Shown here one piece after another: positions 1 through 7,609 of a stretch of 64,000 nt of DNA. This DNA is from Dyella sp. RRB7 (GTDB lineage: Bacteria > Pseudomonadota > Gammaproteobacteria > Xanthomonadales > Rhodanobacteraceae). Within the stretch, counting starts at the first letter, position 1. Each line of letters begins with the position of its first letter. The DNA lies in assembly GCF_022761115.1 (NCBI RefSeq), contig NZ_JAKWJS010000001.1, forward strand, positions 682,001-746,000. Reading direction: 5' to 3'. The translations under genes were made by a program, and so were the position numbers. The notes under the pieces were generated by a model. It worked only from the letters and a program-made list of their open reading frames with translations. It ran no database searches and was not told the DNA's origin.

Positions 1-2
1 GT

Positions 3-413
3 GCCGCGGGCCCGGAACTAATGGAAGCCTGCCGCGCCCTGCCGCAGGTACGCCTGGGCGTGCGCTGTCCCACTGGCGAGGCACGCATCACCCCGGGCTT
101 CCGGCTTCCGGCCCGCTACATCATCCATGCCGTGGGCCCTGTCTGGCACGGCGGCACGCATGACGAACCCACCCTGCTCGCCGGCTGCTACCGGCATAGC
201 ATGACACTGGCGATCAAGCATGGGGTGGACTCCATCGCTTTTCCCGCCATCAGCTGCGGTGTCTATGGCTACCCGCCCGAACTCGCCGCGCCGGTGGCGC
301 TGCGCAGCCTGCGCGACGCGCAACGGCCAGGGGCTCCGCTGCATGTCGTGTTGTGCTGCTTCGGCGAGGCCATGGCCGCGATCTGGCAGAACGCGCTCAA
401 TGATGCAGCTTGA
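3..413 (+). CDS. Macro-domain protein, 3' part only
   Basis: The frame is already open at base 3, so the gene starts before the window and about 136 residues are visible. They match the C-terminal two thirds of a macro domain, the fold that binds or hydrolyses ADP-ribose derivatives. Seen here are the YIIHAVGPVWHGG strand-loop and the SCGVYGYP loop, which in MacroD/YmdB-type proteins holds the phosphates. The N-terminal part with the usual NAAN loop would lie outside the window, so catalytic competence cannot be judged. The last 17 bases overlap the end of the leftward BatD gene. The substrate is unknown; family assignment is firm, function is not. Confidence 0.8.
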   Translation, partial: AAGPELMEACRALPQVRLGVRCPTGEARITPGFRLPARYIIHAVGPVWHGGTHDEPTLLAGCYRHSMTLAIKHGVDSIAFPAISCGVYGYPPELAAPVALRSLRDAQRPGAPLHVVLCCFGEAMAAIWQNALNDAA

Positions 414-2109
414 ACGGGTACAACGGTGGCAGGGGTGACGGGTTCGGCTCGCCGTCCTGCGGTCGCCAGGCAAAGCCATCGCGGAACGCGGCCGCCAGCT
501 GTTCGCCCAGGCCAGACTGATGCTGCCCCGCATAGTGCTGGCGCTGCAACGCGGCAATCGCCTCGCACTGCGGCGCCGATGCCAATGCACGGGACAGCTC
601 ACCCAGATTCTGCAAGGCGGGCCGCTCGCTCCGTGCCCAGGCAAGCAGCGCGGCGGCCTGCCTTGCCGTGTCATCGCTCCTCTCTGCGGCAAGGAAAGCG
701 GCGCGCAGCTGCGAGGGTGACGTGGTGCCTGGCTCCTTGCCCGCCGGGGGCGCCGCAACACGTGCGCCACGTCGACGCCAGCCGAACCACGCTGCCACGC
801 TGATCACCCACAGGGCCAGGCTGCCCAGCGCCAGCCAGCGCCAGGGAATGCCCGGGGCGGCCACTCGGACGCTGGGGGAAGCGGTGGACGGCACCGTATT
901 CGTCACGGGCGCGGGTGCGGCGGATACCTGGGCAGGCGTTACCGCCGCCGCGCCGATGGCGGGCAATACATGGAAGCTCTGCGCAGGAATGCGGGCAACT
1001 TCCATGCGGTCGGTCACCACGTTCCACCAGGTCAGCGTGGTTTCCGGAATGGTCAGCGTGCCGGCACGGCTGGGCACGATGGCAAAACCTTGCTGGCGAC
1101 GCCCGACCAGCCATTGGCCATCCACGCGGGTGCCATTGACCGGCTTGTCCGGGTAGACGGTGGCGCCATCAAGCGTCGGCAGGCTGAGTGCCGGCAATGC
1201 TTCATACGGCAAACCGGTGGCCTGTACGCTCATCACCACGTTGAGCGCCTGGCCCACGCGCAGATCGCCCGATGCCGGGCCACCATCGAGACTCAGCGTC
1301 AGCTCGCGTGCCGGCAGCCATGCAGTGCGGGCTGCCTGCGCAGGTGCCGGGCGCACATCGATGGATACCGCGGGCGAGGATGCCGACACCGGCGTGGCGC
1401 TGCCGAAGAAGGCATCGGGGTCGTTCATGTCGACCATGTCGCCCTGGAACGCCACCGGTGGAATCTCCAGGTGGCCTTCGCGCTGCGGCATGAGCGCGTA
1501 GCGACGTTCGATCACGTTGTAGCGGCGTCCGCCACGCTCGGCCTGGTAGTTGATCTCATCGCCCAGGCGATGCACGTCGACGCCAGCCAGTTGCGGATCT
1601 TCCAGCGCGCCATTGGTGAGGTTGGCAGCGAAATAGAGACGCTCGGTGTAGACCAGCTGCTGCCCGACATAGCCGCTGGCCGGCTCGACGGTCGCATCCA
1701 CGAAGACGTCTTTACGTCCGGCGGCCGATGCCTTGGGATCGGGCGCCACCACTTCGAGTTGCAACGGCTGCGTCACGCCACCCGCAAACGACAATGGCGG
1801 AATGATCAGCGTGCCCATATGCAGCGGCCGCAAGGCCACGCCGATGGTCAGCTGGGCCGAACGGCTGCCATTGATGATGCTGATGCTGGTGTTGCTCGAC
1901 GTGCCGAGTACGGCGAAGTCCTTCGACAGCGCGCCAAGGTCCGGCGCGGCGGCCATGCCGCCGCCGTTCACGCGCAGGTTCAAGGTCACTGTCTCGCCCA
2001 GCGCCACCTGTGTGCGATCGAGCGCGGCCTGCACGTCGGTGGCGCGCGACACCAGCGGCCACAGGCAGGCGACCAACCACAACCAGGCAAACAAGCGACG
2101 CGATTTCAC
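397..2109 (-). CDS. batD: BatD-family membrane protein (oxygen-tolerance Bat operon)
   Basis: A 570-residue protein with a signal peptide (about residues 1-23), a long periplasmic beta-rich BatD region, one membrane helix at about 422-445 followed by Arg residues, and a cytoplasmic tail of about 120 residues. BatD proteins are found with MoxR ATPases and von Willebrand A proteins in aerotolerance or envelope-stress operons; the molecular role is not settled. The start is GTG at 2109, sharing GTGA with the stop of the upstream BatB gene, so the two are translationally coupled. It is the last gene of the leftward moxR-DUF58-DUF4381-batA-batB-batD run. Confidence 0.85.
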   Translation of the reverse strand: MKSRRLFAWLWLVACLWPLVSRATDVQAALDRTQVALGETVTLNLRVNGGGMAAAPDLGALSKDFAVLGTSSNTSISIINGSRSAQLTIGVALRPLHMGTLIIPPLSFAGGVTQPLQLEVVAPDPKASAAGRKDVFVDATVEPASGYVGQQLVYTERLYFAANLTNGALEDPQLAGVDVHRLGDEINYQAERGGRRYNVIERRYALMPQREGHLEIPPVAFQGDMVDMNDPDAFFGSATPVSASSPAVSIDVRPAPAQAARTAWLPARELTLSLDGGPASGDLRVGQALNVVMSVQATGLPYEALPALSLPTLDGATVYPDKPVNGTRVDGQWLVGRRQQGFAIVPSRAGTLTIPETTLTWWNVVTDRMEVARIPAQSFHVLPAIGAAAVTPAQVSAAPAPVTNTVPSTASPSVRVAAPGIPWRWLALGSLALWVISVAAWFGWRRRGARVAAPPAGKEPGTTSPSQLRAAFLAAERSDDTARQAAALLAWARSERPALQNLGELSRALASAPQCEAIAALQRQHYAGQHQSGLGEQLAAAFRDGFAWRPQDGEPNPSPLPPLYPFKLHH

Positions 2110-4016
2110 GGTGAATCGTCCTCCGGCGCCATGCCGCCATGGCGCTGCCGGTATTCAAGGTCGAACTTGCGGCGCAACAGGGCGCCCGGATCGTCGGGTA
2201 CGCGCTGCAGCGCCTGCCGCACATCGGCGGGAAGCTTCGATTGCGCATCGTCCGTCGCCATGGCGCCAAGCTCATGCGTCGGCGGTTGACGCTGCTGGCC
2301 CGGCTTGCCCAGCGCCTGGTCCATCTGCTTCTGCAGCGCCTGCTGCGCCTGCGCCTCGCGGGCATGCTGTTCGGCCTGTTCCTGTGGCGTCTGCGGCTGG
2401 GTGCCCGCGGCATCGCTGGCCGGTTGGTCCTGCTCCGGGTTATGGCCCTGGGCATCCTTGTCGTTGCCGCTGCCCTGCGCATTGCCTTGGGCGTCCTGCG
2501 ACGGCTTGCCCTTGCCATCGTCGGATTTGTCGTCGTTATCCTTTTGCCCCGCCTTGCCCTGCGCATCGTCGGGCGGCGTGGTCGACTTGCCTTGCCCCGA
2601 CTTGTCCTTGTCGTTCTGGGCGCCCTTGTCCTGCTCCTTTGGCGGCGGTTGCTGCCGGTGCAACCAGTCTTCCACTGCCTTGCGGTTGGCAAGCGCATCC
2701 GCATTGGCGGGGTTGGCCTTGAGCGCACGATCATAGGCGTCCAGCGCACCTTGGTAGTCGCCCTGCTTGGCCAAGGCGTTGCCCAGGTTGTATTGCGCAT
2801 CGGCCCCCGGCGACTGGCGCAACGCGGCAGTGGCGGCGGCGTAATCGCCCGCTCGATAGGCGGCAGCGCCACGCAGCTGCGGATCGCGCGCCAGCTGCTG
2901 CGCTTCCTTCGCCCGCCCCTGCTGGAGCGCGGCAGCGGCCTGCTGGTCGGGACGTTGCCACAGATCGCTCCAACTGCTGGCGTGTGCACTGCCGGGAACA
3001 CCGGGCAGCAAGGTCAGCGCCAGCAATACCAGCCAGCCACGGCGAAACGTCATGGCGACCAGAGGCAGCAGCGGCAGCAGCAGCCACGGGCCGCGATCCT
3101 GCCATTCATCGCCCTGCTGGTCGCCGGCCAAGGTGGCGGCACCATCGGCGCGCAGTTCGCCGCCTAACGCGTCGATGTCGCTGTGGTCGTCGCTCATCGT
3201 CACGTAGCGGCCGCCGCCGGCCTCGGCGAGGGCACGTAGTGCGTCGTCGTGGCGGCGAGCCATGACCACTTCGCCCTGCGCATCACGCACGAAGCTCTGG
3301 TCGGCGAGCGGCACCGGCCCGCCCTGGGTGGTACCCACGCCGAGCACCGAGACGCGCACACCCTCGGCGAGCGCCTTGCGCGCCGCAGCCTGGGCCGCCG
3401 CGTCGGCATCATCGGTCACCAGCACCAGCGAGCCGCCACCGGCTTTGGCATCATGGATCAAGGCCACGCCACGCTCGATGGCCTGGGCGGCATTGTCGCC
3501 ATCGGTCGGCATCGTATCCGGGGCCAGCGCATCCAGCAGGTCGCGAAGGCTCCCCGCGTCGGTGGTGAGCGGCGCCACCACGAACGCCTCGCCAGCGTAG
3601 GCGATCAAGCCATTGAGGCCATCCTTGTTCGCCGCCAGCAGGTCACTCGCCTTGTAGCGCGCACGATCCAGGCGACTGGGCGCCACGTCGCGCGCCAGCA
3701 TGTGCTGCGACAGCGACAACGCCACCACCTGCGCGGCGCGCTTGGCGTACAGCGGCTGGGCGACACGACTCCAGGTCGGCCCGGCCATGGCCAGCGAAGC
3801 GAGGACCCAGCTGGCGATCACCACGAACGAAGACAGGCGCCGGCCACGCTCGCGTCCCAACAGCAAATACGGCAATAACTCGGCATCCACCAGTCGCGCC
3901 AGTTCCTCGCGCGCGACGCTGCGGCGCGAGGCCAGCGCCAGCAACATCGGCAGCGCCAACAAGGCAAGCAGCCACCATGGCCGCAAGAAATGGAATTGCT
4001 GCCAGGCGTCGGTCAT
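2106..4016 (-). CDS. batB: BatB-type vWA protein fused to a BatC-like TPR region
   Basis: 636 residues. Two N-terminal membrane helices (about 13-30 and 63-80) precede a vWA domain (about 95-290). Further helices lie at about 310-345, then TPR-like repeats (about 370-440; YNLGNALAKQGDYQGALDAY is typical). The C-terminal region is a long low-complexity stretch rich in Gln, Asp and Lys. It thus combines what are separate BatB and BatC genes in some bacteria. The metal-site motif normally written DxSxS reads Ser101-Leu-Ser-Gln-His105, so the key Asp and the last Ser are missing, whereas BatA next door has it intact. Start ATG at 4016 overlaps the BatA stop by 4 bases. Likely a scaffold in an inner-membrane Bat complex; this is inferred. 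Confidence 0.88.
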   Translation of the reverse strand: MTDAWQQFHFLRPWWLLALLALPMLLALASRRSVAREELARLVDAELLPYLLLGRERGRRLSSFVVIASWVLASLAMAGPTWSRVAQPLYAKRAAQVVALSLSQHMLARDVAPSRLDRARYKASDLLAANKDGLNGLIAYAGEAFVVAPLTTDAGSLRDLLDALAPDTMPTDGDNAAQAIERGVALIHDAKAGGGSLVLVTDDADAAAQAAARKALAEGVRVSVLGVGTTQGGPVPLADQSFVRDAQGEVVMARRHDDALRALAEAGGGRYVTMSDDHSDIDALGGELRADGAATLAGDQQGDEWQDRGPWLLLPLLPLVAMTFRRGWLVLLALTLLPGVPGSAHASSWSDLWQRPDQQAAAALQQGRAKEAQQLARDPQLRGAAAYRAGDYAAATAALRQSPGADAQYNLGNALAKQGDYQGALDAYDRALKANPANADALANRKAVEDWLHRQQPPPKEQDKGAQNDKDKSGQGKSTTPPDDAQGKAGQKDNDDKSDDGKGKPSQDAQGNAQGSGNDKDAQGHNPEQDQPASDAAGTQPQTPQEQAEQHAREAQAQQALQKQMDQALGKPGQQRQPPTHELGAMATDDAQSKLPADVRQALQRVPDDPGALLRRKFDLEYRQRHGGMAPEDDSP

Positions 4017-4993
4017 GCCAACACCTCACGACGACGCTGGCGCGGCGCCAGCGCGATCAGCCAGGCCAGGGCGCCCACGGCGAGCGGCCAACGGAACAGT
4101 TCATGCCGGGGCCGCAGCGACGGGCCCTGCTGCGGCATCGGTTCGAGGGCGTCGATGGCTCGATACGCATCGGCCAACTGGCTCGAGTCGGTGGCGCGGA
4201 AATAGCGGCCGCCGGTCTGCGCGGCCATCGTGCGCAGCATGCCCTCGTCCAGATCTGCCGAAGGATTGATGGTGCGGGTGCCGAACAGGTCCGGAATGCG
4301 CATCTCGGTGGCACCGATGCCAATGGTATAGATGCGCACGCCGGCCGCCTTGGCGGCATGCGCGGCGTCCAGCGGCGCAATGCTGCCGGCGTTGTTGACG
4401 CCATCGGTCAGCAGCACCACCACCCGCGCCTGCTCCGGCAACGGCGCCAGCCGCTTCACCGCCACGGCGATCGCATCGCCGATGGCCGTCTCGGTGCCGG
4501 CCAACCCGACCGCCGCGCCCTGCAATTGCGCACGCACGGCGTTGAGGTCGTAGGTCAACGGCGTGACCAGAAAAGCGCGGCTGCCGAACAACACCAGCCC
4601 CATCTCGTCACCGCTACGACGCGAGATGAAATCGCCCGCAATGGCCTCGACGGCACCGAAGCGGCTGATCGGCTGGCCACCCAACCGCATATCGTCCGTG
4701 CGCATGCTGCCGGAGAGATCCACTGCCAGCATCAACGCCCGCCCGCTGCGTTGCTGTGCCTGCGGCGGCCCCACCCACTGCGGACGCGACGCGGCGACCA
4801 ACAGGCACAGCCACGCCAACAGCAGCATCCACCATCGCCAGCCACCCTCGCGCTTGCCGCTGGCCACCGCCAGTTGCAGACCCGGATGCGGCAGATGCAA
4901 GGCCTGCCCCGGCTCGACGCTGCGCAAGCCAAGGCGCAGCAACCAGGGCAGCGGCAGCAGTACGAAGACCCACGGCCAGGCGAGTTCAAACAT
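4013..4993 (-). CDS. batA: BatA-type von Willebrand factor A membrane protein
   Basis: 326 residues from ATG 4993; the frame is open further upstream, but this start gives the usual N-terminal helix and overlaps the DUF4381 stop by 8 bases. An N-terminal membrane anchor (about 5-22) and a second helix (about 55-68) are followed by a vWA domain. That domain has a complete MIDAS motif (Asp92-x-Ser94-x-Ser96), a threonine in VTPLTYD and the LLTDGVNNAG loop. A last helix lies near the C-terminus. BatA/BatB proteins bind divalent metal and partner proteins at the inner membrane. The intact metal site here contrasts with its paralogue BatB. Confidence 0.88.
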   Translation of the reverse strand: MFELAWPWVFVLLPLPWLLRLGLRSVEPGQALHLPHPGLQLAVASGKREGGWRWWMLLLAWLCLLVAASRPQWVGPPQAQQRSGRALMLAVDLSGSMRTDDMRLGGQPISRFGAVEAIAGDFISRRSGDEMGLVLFGSRAFLVTPLTYDLNAVRAQLQGAAVGLAGTETAIGDAIAVAVKRLAPLPEQARVVVLLTDGVNNAGSIAPLDAAHAAKAAGVRIYTIGIGATEMRIPDLFGTRTINPSADLDEGMLRTMAAQTGGRYFRATDSSQLADAYRAIDALEPMPQQGPSLRPRHELFRWPLAVGALAWLIALAPRQRRREVLA

Positions 4994-5525
4994 GACTCGA
5001 CTCCGCCGCGATCTGCGGCACCGCGATGGCTTTCCGTCCGGCGCGACGGCGCCAGGCCAGCAACAGCCAGTGGCGGGTCGCCGCGACCGTGGCGTCGATA
5101 TCGAACGAGGCGCCGGGCCGGTACATGGCATCTTCCAGCGCCATCAGGCGATCCAGTGTCGACGCATCGACCGGAATCACCGCCAGCGTGCGCCGCCATT
5201 CATCACCGTGCCGATGGGCCGCCCCGGCGTCGTATCGCAATGCGCCTCGACGCAGCAGCTGATGCAGCCCGGCGGCGAGCATCTGCGGCTGCTCGCGCCA
5301 GTGCACGAGAAGCGCGTCCACTTCGCCCAGCAGGGCACGTTCAAGCACGCGGTGTCCGTGGCGTCGATGCCATAGCCAGACGGCGAGCGCCACCAGCCCC
5401 AGCAGCAGCAACGCAGCCCCCCACCAACCCGGCGCCGGCGGCCACCAGGGTGGGTCAGGAGGCAGATGGATATCGCGCAGCACCGGGCCTGTGGCTGGTG
5501 CCACCGTGGTTGCCGGGAACATCAT
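4986..5525 (-). CDS. DUF4381 domain membrane protein
   Basis: 179 residues. The family signature LRDIHLPPDPPWWPPAPGWW comes just before a single membrane helix (about 34-51), followed by basic residues and an alpha-helical cytoplasmic domain. DUF4381 proteins occur almost only between DUF58 and BatA genes, as here, and are thought to belong to the same membrane complex; no biochemical role is known. Two ATG codons in tandem (5525 and 5522) are possible starts. Both lie within the overlap with the end of the DUF58 gene, consistent with coupled translation. Confidence 0.8.
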   Translation of the reverse strand: MMFPATTVAPATGPVLRDIHLPPDPPWWPPAPGWWGAALLLLGLVALAVWLWHRRHGHRVLERALLGEVDALLVHWREQPQMLAAGLHQLLRRGALRYDAGAAHRHGDEWRRTLAVIPVDASTLDRLMALEDAMYRPGASFDIDATVAATRHWLLLAWRRRAGRKAIAVPQIAAESSHV

Positions 5526-6460
5526 CGGCGCGCTCCCGGCGCCAGCAGCGCGAGTACGGCATCGAGCGGATCGGCCGTGGTATCGATGGTTCGATGAGGG
5601 ATGCCCAGGCCCTGCGCGACGCTGTTCAGCGCGGCCTGCCCGGCACCGAGCCGTTGCTGGAACTCCCGCCGCTGACGTTCGCCGAACAGGGCGACTTCGC
5701 GCCGCTCGCCATCGTGCTCCAGCGGATAACGCCCCGGCGGCGGCATGGACAGTTCCAATGCATCGGCGACCACCAGCACGCGGACCGCCGCCTTGCCAGC
5801 CAGGTCGAGCAGGCGTCCTCGCGCGGCGTCATCACAGCTGAGACCGTCGCTGATCAACAGCAGGCGATTGGTGCCGCGCATCAGGCGACTGGCGCGCAGC
5901 AGTGCCTGCGACAAGGACTCAGCTTGCGCATGCACGGCCGGCCCTTGCCCTTGCCATTCGGCCAGCGCGCCGCAGATCGCCAACGCACCGCGAGCGCCAC
6001 CCTGTGGACGCAGCAGGCGATCACCGCCACCGAATTCCATCAGCCCCACCCGCTCGCCGGCCCGCACCACATACCAGGCCGCCAGCGCTGCCGCGCGGGC
6101 CGCCTGCACCGACTTGAAGCGCACGCGCGTACCAAAACGCATGCTTTCGTGGGTATCGAGCAGGATCAGCAAGCGACCTTCGCGTTCTTCCTGGAACAGC
6201 TTGGTATGCAGGCGGCCACTGCGCGCGGTCAGCCGCCAGTCGAGCCGGCGCACGTCGTCGCCGGGCTGATAGACGCGCGATTCGGCGTAGTCCATGCCGC
6301 GCCCGAACAGACGGCTGGACTGCTGGCCGGCATGCATGGCCCGGCTTTCCAGCCGTGGCAATGCCGCCTTGGCCACGCGCGCGCGCAACGCCACCAGCTC
6401 GGTCAGGCGGACGCGCGTGCGCCCGTCGCCATCATCAGGCCTGTTCACCGCGGCGTTCAC
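5522..6460 (-). CDS. DUF58 domain protein
   Basis: 312 residues, soluble. The diagnostic DUF58 block is present at about residues 56-95 (GMDYAESRVYQPGDDVRRLD followed by WRLTARSGRLHTKLF). It leads into a vWA-like fold in which LLDTHESM (about 100-107) sits where a metal site would be. DUF58 proteins partner MoxR ATPases; the pair is proposed to chaperone or activate the vWA proteins encoded downstream. The start overlaps the MoxR stop by 4 bases and the stop overlaps the DUF4381 start, so the operon is tightly packed. Confidence 0.87.
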   Translation of the reverse strand: MNAAVNRPDDGDGRTRVRLTELVALRARVAKAALPRLESRAMHAGQQSSRLFGRGMDYAESRVYQPGDDVRRLDWRLTARSGRLHTKLFQEEREGRLLILLDTHESMRFGTRVRFKSVQAARAAALAAWYVVRAGERVGLMEFGGGDRLLRPQGGARGALAICGALAEWQGQGPAVHAQAESLSQALLRASRLMRGTNRLLLISDGLSCDDAARGRLLDLAGKAAVRVLVVADALELSMPPPGRYPLEHDGERREVALFGERQRREFQQRLGAGQAALNSVAQGLGIPHRTIDTTADPLDAVLALLAPGARR

Positions 6461-7467
6461 GGCAGCGGCACGAGGTCCAGTACGCGCCGGATGACCTGGT
6501 CGCTGCGCACGCCCTCAGCCTCCGCCTCGTAGCTGAGCAGCACGCGATGGCGCAGCACTTCATGCGCGATGGCATGCACGTCTTCGGGCAAGGCGTAGTC
6601 GCGACCGGCCAGCCATGCGTGTGCGCGGGCGCAACGATCCAGCGCAATGGTGCCGCGCGGACTGGCGCCCCACGCGATCCAGCGCTTCAGTTCCGGCCCG
6701 TAGGCACCCGCGTTGCGGGTGGCCAGCACCAGCTGGGTCAGGTATTCCTCCAGCGCCGGCGCCATGTGCACGGCCAGCACGGCGTCGCGCGCGTTGAACA
6801 CGTCGGCCTGGCTCAGGCTGGGGCGCGGCGCGGGCGCCGGGTGCAGGCTGTGACGCGCCTGTTCGCGCGCCAGCTTGAGGATCGCCAGTTCCGCCGCGGC
6901 ATCGGGATAGCCGATGGTCACATGCATCACGAAACGATCCAGTTGCGCCTCCGGCAGAGCGAAGGTGCCTTCCTGCTCGATCGGATTCTGCGTGGCCATC
7001 ACCATGAACAGCTCAGGCAGCCGCCAGGTGCTGCGCCCCACCGTGATCTGCCGCTCGGCCATGGCTTCGAGCAGGGCCGACTGCACCTTGGCCGGCGCAC
7101 GGTTGATCTCGTCGGCCAGCACGATGTTGTGGAACAGCGGGCCACGCTCGAATTCAAAGCTGCCCGATTGCGGGCGGAACACGTCGGTGCCGGTGAGGTC
7201 GGCCGGCAGCAGGTCCGGGGTGAACTGCACGCGGTGGAAATCCGCCTCGACATGGGCCGCCAGCGCCTTGACCACGGTGGTCTTGGCCAGGCCGGGCGCG
7301 CCCTCCACCAGCAGGTGGCCATCCGCGAGCAAGGCCACCAGCAGGCAATCGATCAGGTGCGGCTGGCCGATGACACTGCGTCGCAGCTCGTCGCGAACGT
7401 GCAGAAAAGCCTCTTGCAGGCGAGATACGGGCTGGGCCTCGGGCATGTCCATCAGGGGTTCCATCAT
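6457..7467 (-). CDS. MoxR-family AAA+ ATPase
   Basis: 336 residues. Walker A is GAPGLAKT (56-63), Walker B ends in LADE (117-120), and sensor 1 lies in ATQNPIEQEGTF. The C-terminal lid region is complete. MoxR ATPases act as chaperone-like remodellers of vWA proteins, here presumably BatA and BatB. This is the first gene of the leftward Bat operon, with the next gene overlapping by 4 bases. The start at 7467 gives two Met codons (MMEP); a later Met at residue 6 is also possible. No promoter is obvious in the short gap to the pilQ terminator. Confidence 0.92.
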   Translation of the reverse strand: MMEPLMDMPEAQPVSRLQEAFLHVRDELRRSVIGQPHLIDCLLVALLADGHLLVEGAPGLAKTTVVKALAAHVEADFHRVQFTPDLLPADLTGTDVFRPQSGSFEFERGPLFHNIVLADEINRAPAKVQSALLEAMAERQITVGRSTWRLPELFMVMATQNPIEQEGTFALPEAQLDRFVMHVTIGYPDAAAELAILKLAREQARHSLHPAPAPRPSLSQADVFNARDAVLAVHMAPALEEYLTQLVLATRNAGAYGPELKRWIAWGASPRGTIALDRCARAHAWLAGRDYALPEDVHAIAHEVLRHRVLLSYEAEAEGVRSDQVIRRVLDLVPLP

Positions 7468-7562
7468 GATTTGGCGCCATCTAAGACCTTCGGGCGCGCC
7501 GGAAGTTTAATCCCCATGACTTCCGGCTGCGGTAAACCGGCGCCCCCAAGCTCGCCGCAAAG

Positions 7563-7588
7563 AAAAGGGCGGCCGGAGCCGCCCTTTT
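7563..7588 (-). terminator. Bidirectional intrinsic terminator after pilQ
   Basis: A perfect 11-base stem (7563-7573 with 7578-7588) with loop CGGA. The stem carries an A-run on one side and a T-run on the other, so it works in either direction. It lies 22 bases beyond the pilQ stop and before the moxR start, separating the pil and bat operons. Confidence 0.85.
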
Positions 7589-7609
7589 CGAACCGCATGG
7601 AAATCCCGG

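Noticed and set aside
3977-6532. Very long rightward open frame (about 850 codons) opposite the bat genes
   Set aside because: High-GC coding DNA leaves the antisense frame open; the product is Arg/His/Gln-rich without domains, and the minus strand encodes clear families.
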